Position numbers and translations under genes: made by a program
The notes under the pieces: generated by a model
Told to the model about the DNA's origin: nothing
What the model saw: the letters and a program-made list of their open reading frames with translations, nothing else
Databases searched by the model: none
Assembly: GCA_025359865.1 (NCBI GenBank)
Contig: JANYDH010000003.1
Coordinates: 1-64,000, forward strand
DNA length: 64,000 nucleotides
Direction: 5' to 3'
Source of the DNA: Actinomycetes bacterium
GTDB lineage: Bacteria; Actinomycetota; Acidimicrobiia; Acidimicrobiales; Ilumatobacteraceae
Shown here: in pieces, positions 51,421 to 60,259 of the stretch
How positions within the stretch are numbered: the stretch's first letter is position 1
How the letters are laid out: each line of letters opens with the position of its first letter

Positions 51421-51492
51421 GGATCGCGTCGAGTTTCATATCGCCAGCGCCGATAGCTCGACGCGACTCCTCCCGGAAAGGCGCAACGGGGA
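51349..51492. repeat. 72-bp tandem repeat with internal hairpin
   Basis: Units at 51349-51420 and 51421-51492 differ at two positions. Each begins GGATCGCGTCGAGTTTCATA. In the first, TCGCGTCGAGTT (51352-51363) and AACTCGACGCGA (51383-51394) form a 12-bp perfect stem, and the loop holds TATCG/CGATA. A related unit lies at 51112-51178, and half-elements lie at 124 and 185. Confidence 0.95.
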
Positions 51493-51557
51493 GGTCCCGG
51501 CGCTGGCTGGTACGGTCTGACCTTGATCGAGACACAACAGCAGAGAACGAGAGCCCG

Positions 51558-53957
51558 ATGAACCGTCGCCCCACTGCCGTAGCGGTCATGGCCGGAATGC
51601 TTGGGTCGATCCTCGCACTCGCTCCACTGAGTCCACTTCCGTCGCAGCGTGTCGAGGCCGCAGTGCCGACGGGATTCACCCAGACCAACGTTGCTTCCGC
51701 TGTCGAACCCACCGGGATCGAAGCCCTGCCCGACGGGCGAATCGTCGTGCTGCAGCAAGGTGGCCAGGTGCGACTGCTGGTCAATGGGGTTCTCCTTCCG
51801 GCCGTGGCGCTCGATCTGGCGGTCTGCAGCGGAAGCGAACAGGGGCTGCTCGGCTTTGTCAGCGACCCGCAGTTCGCCGTCAATCATCTCGTCTACCTGT
51901 ACTACACCGACCCCAAAGCCAGCGCGCCTGGTGGTTGCGTCAACCGGGTCAGCCGGTTCTCGATGGTCGCCAATGTGATTGATCCGGCGAGCGAAGTGGT
52001 GCTGATCGACGGCATCTCGTCGGCCAGCGGTAATCACAACGGTGGCGACCTTGCATTCGGTGCGGACGGGTTCCTGTATGTGTCGGTCGGTGATGCAGGA
52101 GGCGACCCTCGCGGCGATTCCGGGTCATCGGGCAACAACAACGCGGCACAAGACCTGAGCTTGTTGAACGGCAAGATCCTGCGCGTCAACCCCGCCACGG
52201 GTGAGGCCGCGCCTGGCAACCCGCTGATCGGAGGGGGCGGTGTGGCATGCCGAACCCGGGGTAACACGTCGTCCACGCCGACGACCGCTTGCGCCGAACT
52301 CTACGCGTGGGGTCTGCGCAACCCGTGGCGGATCGCTTTCGACCCGAATCCTGGTCCTCAACGATTCTTCATCAACGATGTCGGCCAGGGCACCCGGGAA
52401 GAAGTCGACCTCGGCGCGATGGGGGCGAACTACGGCTGGAACATCAGCGAAGGGCAATGCCTCCAGGGCCAAAATCCGCCGTGCTCTGGCCCGGCCGCCG
52501 GATTGACCGACCCGATCACCGACTACCCGCATACGGGCTCACGGAGCTTCATCACGGGTGGGGCCTTCGTGCCCAATGGCGTCTGGCCGGCAGCGTTCGA
52601 TGGCGGCTACCTGTTCGCCGATGGTGGCAGCGGTGAGATCTGGCTACGCAAGGCCGATGGCAGCGTCGACTACGCCAGTCCGTTCGCTACGGGGGCGCAG
52701 GGGCTTGCCGACATGGTGTTCGTGCCGGAGGGCGGTGGCTTGTCGCTGTACTACACGATCGCGAGATCCACGTCGAACTCGGTCCGCAAGATCAGCTTTG
52801 CCTCGGCCCCCGCAGCGCCGTCCGGACCTCTGGCATTCGTCGCAGCACCGCCGGGCACCCGTTTGCTCGACACCCGCCTACCGGCAGCGGGCGGCGCGCC
52901 GATTCCTGCGGGCACCAACCGGCTCGTGCCCACCGGATTCGACGGCGCGGTCACCCGGGCGGTGCTCGTCAGCATCGCCGACGTGCTGCCTGTGGCCGAC
53001 GGTTTCATTACGGCGTGGGCAGGTCCTTCGCCGCGACCGACCACCGCCAATGTCAACGCCCGGGCAGGCGAGACCGTGTCCAACATGGCGATCGTGCCGG
53101 TCGATGCCACCGGCGGGTTCACGTTGTTTTCGTTCTCGACCGCGCACGTGGTGGTCGATCTGCTCGGCCGGTTTGATTCGGTGCCCGGCGCGGTGTCAGC
53201 CGGAAGGTTTCAGGCGGTCAGCCCATCGCGACTCGCCGATACCCGCACTGCCGCAACAGCAGCCAACGTGTACACCCGAGTCGCTGGTTCTCCGTATCCG
53301 CGGGTCAACGTACCCATTGCCGGCCGCGGCGGGCTGCCCGCCAGCGGCATTGCCTCGGTGGTGTTGGTGGTCACCGCACTCGCCGGTGACATCTCGACCG
53401 GCGGGTTCCTCACCGCCACGGCTGGCGGCGCGGCCTGGCCAGGCACAGCCAACGTCACCACCAATGGCGCTGACGACGTACGGCCCAACACGGTCGTGGT
53501 GTCGCTCGGCCGGGATGGAAGCATCGATCTGCACCTGTTCGCCGTCCACGATGTCGTGGTGGACGTAGCGGGATGGTTCACCGACTCGTCGGCGCCGCCT
53601 GCTACCGCAGGACGGTTCATCTCGCTTCCGCCGACCCGTGAGGTCGATACCCGCATCGGCCAAGGATTCGCCAGGCTCTCCGCGTTCGGCACACGGGTAC
53701 TCGATCCACTGTCGGTGCCACCCACCGCAGCAGCACTTGCGCACAACATCGCGATCGTCGACAATTCCGCACCGGGCTTCATCACCCCGTACCCGGGTGG
53801 TCCGTTGCCGCTCGTGGCCGCCGGAAACGTCACGGCACCCGGCCAGGTGCGATCGATCCTCACGTTCACACAGCTGAGCCCGACAGCGACGATGTCGTAC
53901 TACAGCTTCATGGACACCGACCTGGTCGTAGACGTCACCGGCTACTTCGAGGGCTGA
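51558..53957 (+). CDS. Secreted sorbosone/glucose dehydrogenase-like protein with three surface modules
   Basis: 799 residues. A signal peptide (hydrophobic core about 8-24, cleavage near VEAA) leads to a six-bladed beta-propeller of the PQQ-type glucose/sorbosone dehydrogenase family: PTGIEALPDGRIVVLQQGG, HNGGDLAFGADGFLYVSVGD, WGLRNPWRIAFDP and YGWNISEG. From about residue 430 there are three modules of about 120 residues, each starting with LLDTR, LADTR or EVDTR and ending VVVDLLGRF, VVVDVAGWF or VVDVTGYF; such modules decorate many actinobacterial exoproteins. It oxidises sugars or binds them at the cell surface; the cofactor is not proven. ATG at 51558 is chosen because the frame upstream reads through the repeat array. 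Confidence 0.87.
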   Translation: MNRRPTAVAVMAGMLGSILALAPLSPLPSQRVEAAVPTGFTQTNVASAVEPTGIEALPDGRIVVLQQGGQVRLLVNGVLLPAVALDLAVCSGSEQGLLGFVSDPQFAVNHLVYLYYTDPKASAPGGCVNRVSRFSMVANVIDPASEVVLIDGISSASGNHNGGDLAFGADGFLYVSVGDAGGDPRGDSGSSGNNNAAQDLSLLNGKILRVNPATGEAAPGNPLIGGGGVACRTRGNTSSTPTTACAELYAWGLRNPWRIAFDPNPGPQRFFINDVGQGTREEVDLGAMGANYGWNISEGQCLQGQNPPCSGPAAGLTDPITDYPHTGSRSFITGGAFVPNGVWPAAFDGGYLFADGGSGEIWLRKADGSVDYASPFATGAQGLADMVFVPEGGGLSLYYTIARSTSNSVRKISFASAPAAPSGPLAFVAAPPGTRLLDTRLPAAGGAPIPAGTNRLVPTGFDGAVTRAVLVSIADVLPVADGFITAWAGPSPRPTTANVNARAGETVSNMAIVPVDATGGFTLFSFSTAHVVVDLLGRFDSVPGAVSAGRFQAVSPSRLADTRTAATAANVYTRVAGSPYPRVNVPIAGRGGLPASGIASVVLVVTALAGDISTGGFLTATAGGAAWPGTANVTTNGADDVRPNTVVVSLGRDGSIDLHLFAVHDVVVDVAGWFTDSSAPPATAGRFISLPPTREVDTRIGQGFARLSAFGTRVLDPLSVPPTAAALAHNIAIVDNSAPGFITPYPGGPLPLVAAGNVTAPGQVRSILTFTQLSPTATMSYYSFMDTDLVVDVTGYFEG

Positions 53958-53995
53958 CCATCGATGCTCTCCGACGGACTGGGTAGTCTCCACGT

Positions 53996-55744
53996 GTGAC
54001 ACGGTTGCGGATCGCGCTCGCTCAGATCAATCCCAAGGTCGGTGACATCGACGGCAACCTTGCCAAGATCGCCGAGTTCTACGACCAGGCAGAGGCGGCA
54101 GGTTGCGACATCGTTGCCTTCCCCGAGCTGGCTATCACCGGATACCCGCCGGAGGATCTGGTGCTCAAGCCGGGCTTCGTAGCCGACAACCGTTCGGCAC
54201 TGGCCACGCTTGCCGCCAGAACACGGCGCTGTGTTGCGGTGGTCGGCTTCGTCGACGCCGACCGTGACATCTACAACGCTGCTGCGGTCTGTGCCGGCGG
54301 AACGGTCGTCGGCACGTATCGCAAGCGGCTCCTGCCGAACTATGCGGTGTTCGACGAGGCCCGCTACTTCACCCCTGGCGACCTCACCTCGGGCGACCTC
54401 ACCCATGGACAGGACAGCGACCCGTACGAGCTGTACCTCATTGGCGGTGTCAAGGTCGGGATCAGCATCTGTGAGGACGTCTGGAGCCCGACTGGCCCAT
54501 TGGCCCAACAGGCCGCGGGGGGCGCCGAGCTGAACATCAATATCAACGGTTCCCCCTATCATGTCGGCAAGATCGCAGACCGTGAACGAATGCTCGCCAC
54601 CCGGGCCGCCGATGCCAGCTGTGCGCTGGTGTACGTCAATCAGGTGTGTGGTCAGGACGAGCTGGTCTTCGATGGCGGCTCGCTCGTGTTCGACGCGGAT
54701 GGTGGCCTGGTGGCCCGCGGGGCACAGTTCGTCGAGGAGTTGTTGATCACCGATATCGAGATCGAGCCGGTCTATCGCAAGCGACTGCTCGACCCGCGCG
54801 GGCGCGTCACCGTCGACCAATGGCCGATCGTCGTGGTGGGTGAACACCCGGTTGTCCACCATGTTCGGCTGCCGCCGCGGATCGTAGAACCACTTGCGGC
54901 CGATGCTGAGCTGTACTCGGCGCTGGTGCTGGGTACACGCGACTACGTCGTGAAGAACGGCTTTACCGACGTGGTCATCGGGTTGTCCGGTGGCATCGAC
55001 TCCACGCTCGTGGCTTGTGTCGCCGTCGACGCACTCGGTGCCGGTCACGTTCATGGGGTCAGCATGCCCAGCCGATACAGCAGTGATCACTCCAAGTCCG
55101 ATGCTGCGGACCTCGCTGAGCAGCTCGGTATCGGCTTGCGCACCATTGCCATCGAGCCTGTATTCGCTGCGTACCTCGACATCACCGCTGCGTCGTTCGC
55201 TGACCGCCCCGCCGACCTCACCGAAGAGAACCTGCAGAGTCGCATCCGCGGCACCACGCTGATGGCGTTGTCGAACAAGTTTGGGTGGATGGTGCTCACA
55301 ACCGGCAACAAGAGCGAGATGGCAGTCGGGTACTTCACCATCTACGGCGATTCGGTCGGCGGGTACGGCGTGATCAAGGATGTACTGAAGACCCGCGTGT
55401 ACGACCTGTGCCGCTACGTCAACGAACGTGCCGGTCGGACGCTCATCAACGAGAGTGTCATCACCAAGCCACCGTCGGCCGAACTGCGCCCCGATCAGCG
55501 TGACGACGACAGCTTGCCGCCCTATGACGAACTCGATCCGATCCTGAGTTGGTACGTCGAGCGCGACCGCACCGCCGCCGAGATCATCGAGATGGGGTAT
55601 CCCGAAGCGCTGGTCCGCCGGATTGCGCGTCTCGTCGACCTTAACGAGTACAAGCGGCGTCAGTGTCCGCCAGGGGTGAAGGTCAGCGCCAAGGCGTTCG
55701 GTAAAGACCGACGACTCCCGATCACCAACGGCTACCGCGGCTGA
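53996..55744 (+). CDS. nadE: Glutamine-dependent NAD+ synthetase
   Basis: 582 residues. The N-terminal nitrilase-like glutaminase has the Glu in FPELAITGYPPEDL, the Lys in YRKRLLPNY and the Cys in VGISICEDVW. The C-terminal synthetase has the ATP pyrophosphatase loop GLSGGIDSTLVACV and NKSEMAVGYFTIYGD. It amidates nicotinic acid adenine dinucleotide with glutamine nitrogen. GTG start 38 bp after the upstream gene. Length fits the glutamine-dependent class. Confidence 0.95.
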   Translation: MTRLRIALAQINPKVGDIDGNLAKIAEFYDQAEAAGCDIVAFPELAITGYPPEDLVLKPGFVADNRSALATLAARTRRCVAVVGFVDADRDIYNAAAVCAGGTVVGTYRKRLLPNYAVFDEARYFTPGDLTSGDLTHGQDSDPYELYLIGGVKVGISICEDVWSPTGPLAQQAAGGAELNININGSPYHVGKIADRERMLATRAADASCALVYVNQVCGQDELVFDGGSLVFDADGGLVARGAQFVEELLITDIEIEPVYRKRLLDPRGRVTVDQWPIVVVGEHPVVHHVRLPPRIVEPLAADAELYSALVLGTRDYVVKNGFTDVVIGLSGGIDSTLVACVAVDALGAGHVHGVSMPSRYSSDHSKSDAADLAEQLGIGLRTIAIEPVFAAYLDITAASFADRPADLTEENLQSRIRGTTLMALSNKFGWMVLTTGNKSEMAVGYFTIYGDSVGGYGVIKDVLKTRVYDLCRYVNERAGRTLINESVITKPPSAELRPDQRDDDSLPPYDELDPILSWYVERDRTAAEIIEMGYPEALVRRIARLVDLNEYKRRQCPPGVKVSAKAFGKDRRLPITNGYRG

Positions 55745-55854
55745 GGCCTACGCCGCCCAAGGTTCACCGCCCAACGTTCACCGCAAGCTCACCTCGCGTT
55801 CGCGTGGCCCTGACATTGGATGGCGCATCATGATCTTCGCCGAAGGAGGCAGAC

Positions 55855-57081
55855 ATGATCGACATGACCGAAATGACCAGTGAACACCATGACTCCGATC
55901 GTCCGCTGCTGTTGGACATTCCGGATGCCGTCCCAATTTTCCCTCCGCCCCCGCAGGCGGCCGTTGCTCCTCCCCGACACGGCCGACTGCTGGGGGCGGT
56001 TGCGGCTACTGCTGTGCTGTCTTCGGCTCTAGGCGCCGGTGCGGCCATCGTGGTCACCAGACGCGACAGGGTCAACCCCGTTGCTGCGGCGTCGGTCGCA
56101 GTGTCTGCGAACCCGGCGTTGCCGTCTGATCCGTCTGTTTCCAGGTTCAACATCACCTCGATCGTTGCCCGAACAACACCGTCGGTCGTCTCGATTCATG
56201 TGAAGACCACCGGCACCGACATCTTCCAGCAGCAAGTCACTCAAGAAGGCACCGGTACGGGCTTCGTCGCCAGCGCCACCGGTCTGATCTACACCAACGC
56301 CCATGTGGTCGCTGATGCGACCGAAGTCCAGGTCACGATGGCGGATGGGAGCACTGTCACGGGCAAGGTCGTCGGCGTCGACAAGACCGACGATCTGGCG
56401 GTCGTGAAGATCGACGTGAAGGCAGGCGCACAAGAGCTCGTGCCGTTGCCGATCGGCTCATCGAAGAACATGCACGTCGGTGACCCGGTTGTCGCCGTCG
56501 GAAATGCGCTTGCGCTTCCTGGAGGCCCGACCGCCACGGCAGGCATCGTCTCGGCGCTCAACCGTTCGATTGACACCAACAACGGTGAGCACCTCGCCAG
56601 ACTCATCCAGACCGACGCTGCGATCAATCCAGGCAATTCGGGTGGTCCGTTGCTGAACTCGGCGGGTGAGGTGATCGGGATCAACACGGCTGGGGCATCC
56701 AACGCGGAAAATGTCGGGTTCGCAATCGCACTCGACACGGCCAGGCCGATCCTCGAAGAACTCGAACAGGGCAAGGCCCACGTCAAAGCGTTTCTCGGTG
56801 TGAGAACCCAGACCGTCGACGAGACCGTGGTCCAACAATTCAACCTGACGGTGAAGGCCGGCGCCTACGTGGCAGACGTGACGTCCGATACTGCGGCTGC
56901 GGCGGCCGGGATCAAGGTCGGCGATGTGATCACCAAGATCGACGACGCGCGGGTCACATCGTCGACCGAAGTGGGGACGGCGCTGTCCTTGCATCATCCC
57001 GGTGACACGGTGAAGATCGTCCTGCGCAGGGGCGACAAGGATGTGACCGTTACTGCCAAGCTCGCCTCACACAACGCGTAA
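55855..57081 (+). CDS. Membrane-anchored HtrA-like serine protease
   Basis: 408 residues: a Pro-rich cytoplasmic N-terminus, one membrane helix (about 44-66), a trypsin-like domain with His in YTNAHVVAD, Asp in DKTDDLAVVKI and Ser in NPGNSGGPLLN, and one PDZ domain from about residue 305 (VKAFLGVRTQ, AAGIKVGDVITKID). It degrades or refolds damaged extracytoplasmic proteins. GAAGGAGGCAGAC gives a strong ribosome binding site for the ATG at 55855. A 14-bp repeat lies just upstream. Its stop is seven bases from that of the convergent histidine kinase. Confidence 0.94.
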   Translation: MIDMTEMTSEHHDSDRPLLLDIPDAVPIFPPPPQAAVAPPRHGRLLGAVAATAVLSSALGAGAAIVVTRRDRVNPVAAASVAVSANPALPSDPSVSRFNITSIVARTTPSVVSIHVKTTGTDIFQQQVTQEGTGTGFVASATGLIYTNAHVVADATEVQVTMADGSTVTGKVVGVDKTDDLAVVKIDVKAGAQELVPLPIGSSKNMHVGDPVVAVGNALALPGGPTATAGIVSALNRSIDTNNGEHLARLIQTDAAINPGNSGGPLLNSAGEVIGINTAGASNAENVGFAIALDTARPILEELEQGKAHVKAFLGVRTQTVDETVVQQFNLTVKAGAYVADVTSDTAAAAAGIKVGDVITKIDDARVTSSTEVGTALSLHHPGDTVKIVLRRGDKDVTVTAKLASHNA

Positions 57082-57088
57082 CGCTCGG

Positions 57089-58294
57089 CTACAGATAACT
57101 CAGTACGAACTCGGTGTGAGCCTGGTGGGACAACTCCAGGCTGCCGCCATCGGCGCGGGCAAGCCTTCTGGCAAGGATCAGTCCACGTCCATGTGGGTCG
57201 TCCGCCGGGGCCACTTCGGCGAACAGCCGAGCCCGCTGGGTCTCGTCGAGGATGCCAACGTCTTCGACCGAGAGTCCACGTGGATGGAGCCTGACGACGA
57301 TGTCACCTGTCCCGTGCCGCAGCGCGTTATCGACCAGGATGTCGATGATTTGACCGATGAACCCAGGTGTCGCTTGTACTGTCGGATGGACACCGGTCAG
57401 CTGAAGCGCTCGGTGAGCCCGTCGACAACGCGCCCGCCAATCGTCGCAGTGGGCGGACGCGATCGCAACGATGTCGACGTCGACGCGCTGCGGTTCCGAG
57501 CCGCCTCGGGCGAGGGCCAGGAGTTCATCCAAGGCTTGGGTTTGTCGGTCGATCTGGGCCAGCGCCTGGCCGGCCGTCAACTGTACTTCTGCGTCTGGGT
57601 GTCGGGCGAGTAACTCCAACTGCAGCGACAGGCCTGCGAGCCCAGTTCGGAGCTGATGGGTAGCATCGCCGGTGAAACTGCGTTCAGCGGTCAGCATCTG
57701 ATCGAGTAGGTGAGCGCTCGTGCCGAGCGCCGCTCCAATACGGTCGATCTCTGGAATTCCTGATCGCTCCGGCAGCAGTGCGGTGAAGTCGCCGCTGCCC
57801 AATCGGTCGGCTGATTTTGCAAGTTCGACAAGGGGGCGTGTGAGCCGACGTCCAACGAGTGTGGCGAGGAGTGCGCCGAGGCCGATACTTGCCAGCGCGA
57901 ATGCACCGAGAGCGAACAGCGGGCCGCGGACCCTCCGATCGAGTGCAGCACCTGCTGCCGAGATCCGCACCTGCGTGCCGAGCGGTGCATCGGCGGTACC
58001 CGTGATCGGTGCCGGCACGGGTACCCCGTAGTGCACGACTTCGGACCCGTCCGAATCGATGATCTGCAGATAGTCGTCAGGCGATACGAACCGAGCAATT
58101 TGATCCACCGACGGCGCGGTGCCTTGAAGCAGATCGTCGGCGATCGCTGTGCTCACCGCGGAGGCTTGGCCGCTGAGCCGAACTTGCAGTTCCCGCTCGG
58201 CTGCTCGACGAAGCAGGATCGCTACAGGCGGAACCAACGCTGTCAGTACCACCATGATGACGGCCACGGTGCCTAGCACGAGACGCCGACGCAT
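57089..58294 (-). CDS. Sensor histidine kinase
   Basis: 401 residues with two membrane helices (about 8-28 and 125-150) around an extracytoplasmic sensor of about 95 residues, a HAMP linker, the H-box FTGDATHQLRTGLAGL with the phosphorylated His, and a catalytic domain with DILVDNALRHGTG and HGRGLILARRLA. The G1 box is reduced (SVEDVGILD). The ATG at 58294 lies seven bases after the response regulator stop. Likely a cell-envelope sensor; the signal is unknown. Confidence 0.9.
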   Translation of the reverse strand: MRRRLVLGTVAVIMVVLTALVPPVAILLRRAAERELQVRLSGQASAVSTAIADDLLQGTAPSVDQIARFVSPDDYLQIIDSDGSEVVHYGVPVPAPITGTADAPLGTQVRISAAGAALDRRVRGPLFALGAFALASIGLGALLATLVGRRLTRPLVELAKSADRLGSGDFTALLPERSGIPEIDRIGAALGTSAHLLDQMLTAERSFTGDATHQLRTGLAGLSLQLELLARHPDAEVQLTAGQALAQIDRQTQALDELLALARGGSEPQRVDVDIVAIASAHCDDWRARCRRAHRALQLTGVHPTVQATPGFIGQIIDILVDNALRHGTGDIVVRLHPRGLSVEDVGILDETQRARLFAEVAPADDPHGRGLILARRLARADGGSLELSHQAHTEFVLSYL

Positions 58295-58301
58295 ACGGGG
58301 G

Positions 58302-58985
58302 TCAGCTCTGCTCGAAGCGCAGCCCGACGCTGCGAATCGTGGTGATGAATCGTGGCGGGTTGGTGGTGTCGCCAAGCTTGCGGCGTAGAGCAGCAACGTG
58401 AGTGTCGAGCGTGCGGGTCGACCCCCACCAATGCTCGTCCCACACGTGCTGCATGATCTGTTCGCGTCGGAGCGTGGCACCGGCATGGGCTGTCAGATAT
58501 GCAAGAAGGTCGAACTCTTTCGGGGACAACGCAATCTCCATCCCGTCCAGCCATGCCCGCCGCGATGTCGAGTCGACACGCACACCTGCGGTGTGGTCGC
58601 CCTGGGCTTTCTGGGAGGCTTCGACGGTCGCGGCTTGACGCAAGCGTGCCCGTACTCGGGCCACGAGCTCGCCGACTCGGAAGGGCTTGGTGACGTAGTC
58701 ATCTGCACCCGCGGCGAGGCCGACAACAACGTCGACCTCCTGGTTCCTTGCGGTGAGCATCACGATCGGCAAGGTGGGTGATTGTTGACGAATGATGCGA
58801 CAGACTTCCAGGCCGTCGATGTCCGGTAGCGTCAGGTCGACAAGCACGAGGTCGGGTAGCTGCGTCTGAGTGGCGCGGATTGCATCGAGTCCGCAGCTCA
58901 CGTGCACGACCTCGAACCCTTCGTGGCGCAACAACTGGATGAGCGGTTGGCTGATCCGTTCGTCGTCCTCGACGACGAGCAGCAT
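58302..58985 (-). CDS. OmpR-family response regulator
   Basis: 227 residues. The receiver has VVEDDER, the phosphorylated Asp in LVLVDLTLPDIDG, the Thr in VMLTARN and the Lys in VTKPFRVGEL; the winged helix ends RTLDTHVAALRRKLGD and TTIRSVGLRFE. It pairs with the kinase gene that follows. The ATG at 58985 starts two bases after the MFS stop; a GTG two codons upstream is an alternative. Confidence 0.93.
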   Translation of the reverse strand: MLLVVEDDERISQPLIQLLRHEGFEVVHVSCGLDAIRATQTQLPDLVLVDLTLPDIDGLEVCRIIRQQSPTLPIVMLTARNQEVDVVVGLAAGADDYVTKPFRVGELVARVRARLRQAATVEASQKAQGDHTAGVRVDSTSRRAWLDGMEIALSPKEFDLLAYLTAHAGATLRREQIMQHVWDEHWWGSTRTLDTHVAALRRKLGDTTNPPRFITTIRSVGLRFEQS

Positions 58986-58987
58986 GG

Positions 58988-60250
58988 TCACGTGGTCAGC
59001 GTATGCGACGGGCGGGGCCAGAAGGCGGCGACAGCCACGGTGGCGGCGCTCGCACCAAGTACCATCGGCGCGGCCAGGCCGTGTGCGGTGTACAACCGTG
59101 TGGCCGAGATCGACATGACGGCGCGTCCAGCGGTGCCGGCGCCGATCATCATCCCGAGTCCACGCGCTGGTGATGCCGGGATCAATTGTGCTCCAAGCGA
59201 CAATGCGCTCACGATCGCGAATTCGAAGCCGACGATAGCGACGGCGAGCAGTGCCAGCCCCGGACCGAAATGTTCGTGCCACATCGCGAGCAGCAGCATT
59301 GAAGGAATCATCAGCATCGCGCCTGCCGCAGTGCTGCGCTCTTTGCCCCACTGATCAGTGCGCCGTGCTGCGGTGACCGACGCGACGAGTTCCACACCGC
59401 CGAGCACGAACGCGACCGCCGAGAGTTGCGCCGCTGAGAATCCGAACGTGTCCTTCAACCAACTCCCGAACGTGACGAACACGCACTGAGCGGCTGCCAT
59501 GAGCGCGAAACCGCCGAGCATCACCTTCCACAGCCGCCCGGTGATGTGGGCAGGAGCGCCGACTGACGCTGGTGTGTCGGGCGCTGGTGTGTCGGGCGCT
59601 GGTGTGACGGGCGCAGGCGGTACATGGTCGTGGCGCAACCGCATGCCGATCACGACCGACATCACGAGGACGGCCACGGCGCCTCCCGTATAGCCGTACC
59701 GCCAGGATGTGGCCGCGGTCAACAGGCCCATCAGGCTGACCCCGATCAAGAGCCCGAGCGCCCAGGAGGTCTCGGTCAGACCCACGACGCGGCCGCGCCG
59801 GTCATACGGCACATGATCGGCGATCCATGCACCGAGGCTCAGATCGAACACGACCTTGGACTGGGCCAGCAGGATGAGTGCGAGAGCAAACTGCAACCGC
59901 CCGGTCGAACCGGCTGCGACAAGTGCGCCGGCGCCGACGCCCACCAGGCCGAGCGTGGCCGACAGCCGGCGATCGACGCGATCGACGACATGACCCAGCC
60001 ATGGTGAGGACAAACCGGCGCCTTCACTGATTGCAATCGCGACGCCCAACTCGGCGAGAGAAACGTGTAGCCCTCGGGCGATGACCGCGAGAAAAGGTGG
60101 TGCGAAGCGGTAGCACGAGTTGGCGCACAACCGCCCGATGGTGATCGCCGTGATGTTCTGACGAACCTCGGCCGGGTAGGAATCGTCGAGGACGCGGCCG
60201 AGCACGACGAGCAGGGTACGCGCCACACGTCCATAACACGTCGATAACAT
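58988..60250 (-). CDS. MFS transporter
   Basis: 420-residue transporter with 12 hydrophobic helices in two halves; the central loop (about residues 220-240) is a repeated [12 protein letters not shown] stretch coded by 15-bp units. The motif-A-like segment is present in weak form ([16 protein letters not shown] and [11 protein letters not shown]). The substrate is unknown; drug or metabolite efflux is likely. It is the first gene of an operon with the two-component system, so the system may control its own transporter. Start ATG at 60250 is nine bases from the divergent lysC start; a GTG at 60226 is an alternative. Confidence 0.85.
   Translation of the reverse strand: MLSTCYGRVARTLLVVLGRVLDDSYPAEVRQNITAITIGRLCANSCYRFAPPFLAVIARGLHVSLAELGVAIAISEGAGLSSPWLGHVVDRVDRRLSATLGLVGVGAGALVAAGSTGRLQFALALILLAQSKVVFDLSLGAWIADHVPYDRRGRVVGLTETSWALGLLIGVSLMGLLTAATSWRYGYTGGAVAVLVMSVVIGMRLRHDHVPPAPVTPAPDTPAPDTPASVGAPAHITGRLWKVMLGGFALMAAAQCVFVTFGSWLKDTFGFSAAQLSAVAFVLGGVELVASVTAARRTDQWGKERSTAAGAMLMIPSMLLLAMWHEHFGPGLALLAVAIVGFEFAIVSALSLGAQLIPASPARGLGMMIGAGTAGRAVMSISATRLYTAHGLAAPMVLGASAATVAVAAFWPRPSHTLTT
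59568..59612. repeat. 15-bp tandem repeat, three units
   Basis: GCTGGTGTGTCGGGC and variants encode the PAPDT repeats in the central loop of the MFS transporter. Confidence 0.9.
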
Positions 60251-60259
60251 GTCGAACCC

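Larger units (their letters stand above)
50767..51557. other. Repeat-filled gene-free region
   Basis: About 790 bp between divergent genes with no credible CDS. It contains palindromic repeat copy 4, a G+C-rich hexamer tract, a diverged 237-bp tandem duplication and a 72-bp tandem repeat. The open frames that cross it consist of Arg/Gly/Pro/Asp repeats. The promoter of the sorbosone dehydrogenase gene must lie at its right end, but none is recognised. Confidence 0.8.

Noticed and set aside
50767-51557. CRISPR array or attachment site
   Set aside because: Repeat units are tandem without unique spacers, unit size is 72 or 237 bp, and no cas, integrase or phage gene is near.
52125-52532. Long antisense frames such as this one over several genes
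   Set aside because: They follow codon-position bias of the true gene on the other strand, lack ribosome binding sites and have Arg/Pro/Gly-rich sequence without family features.
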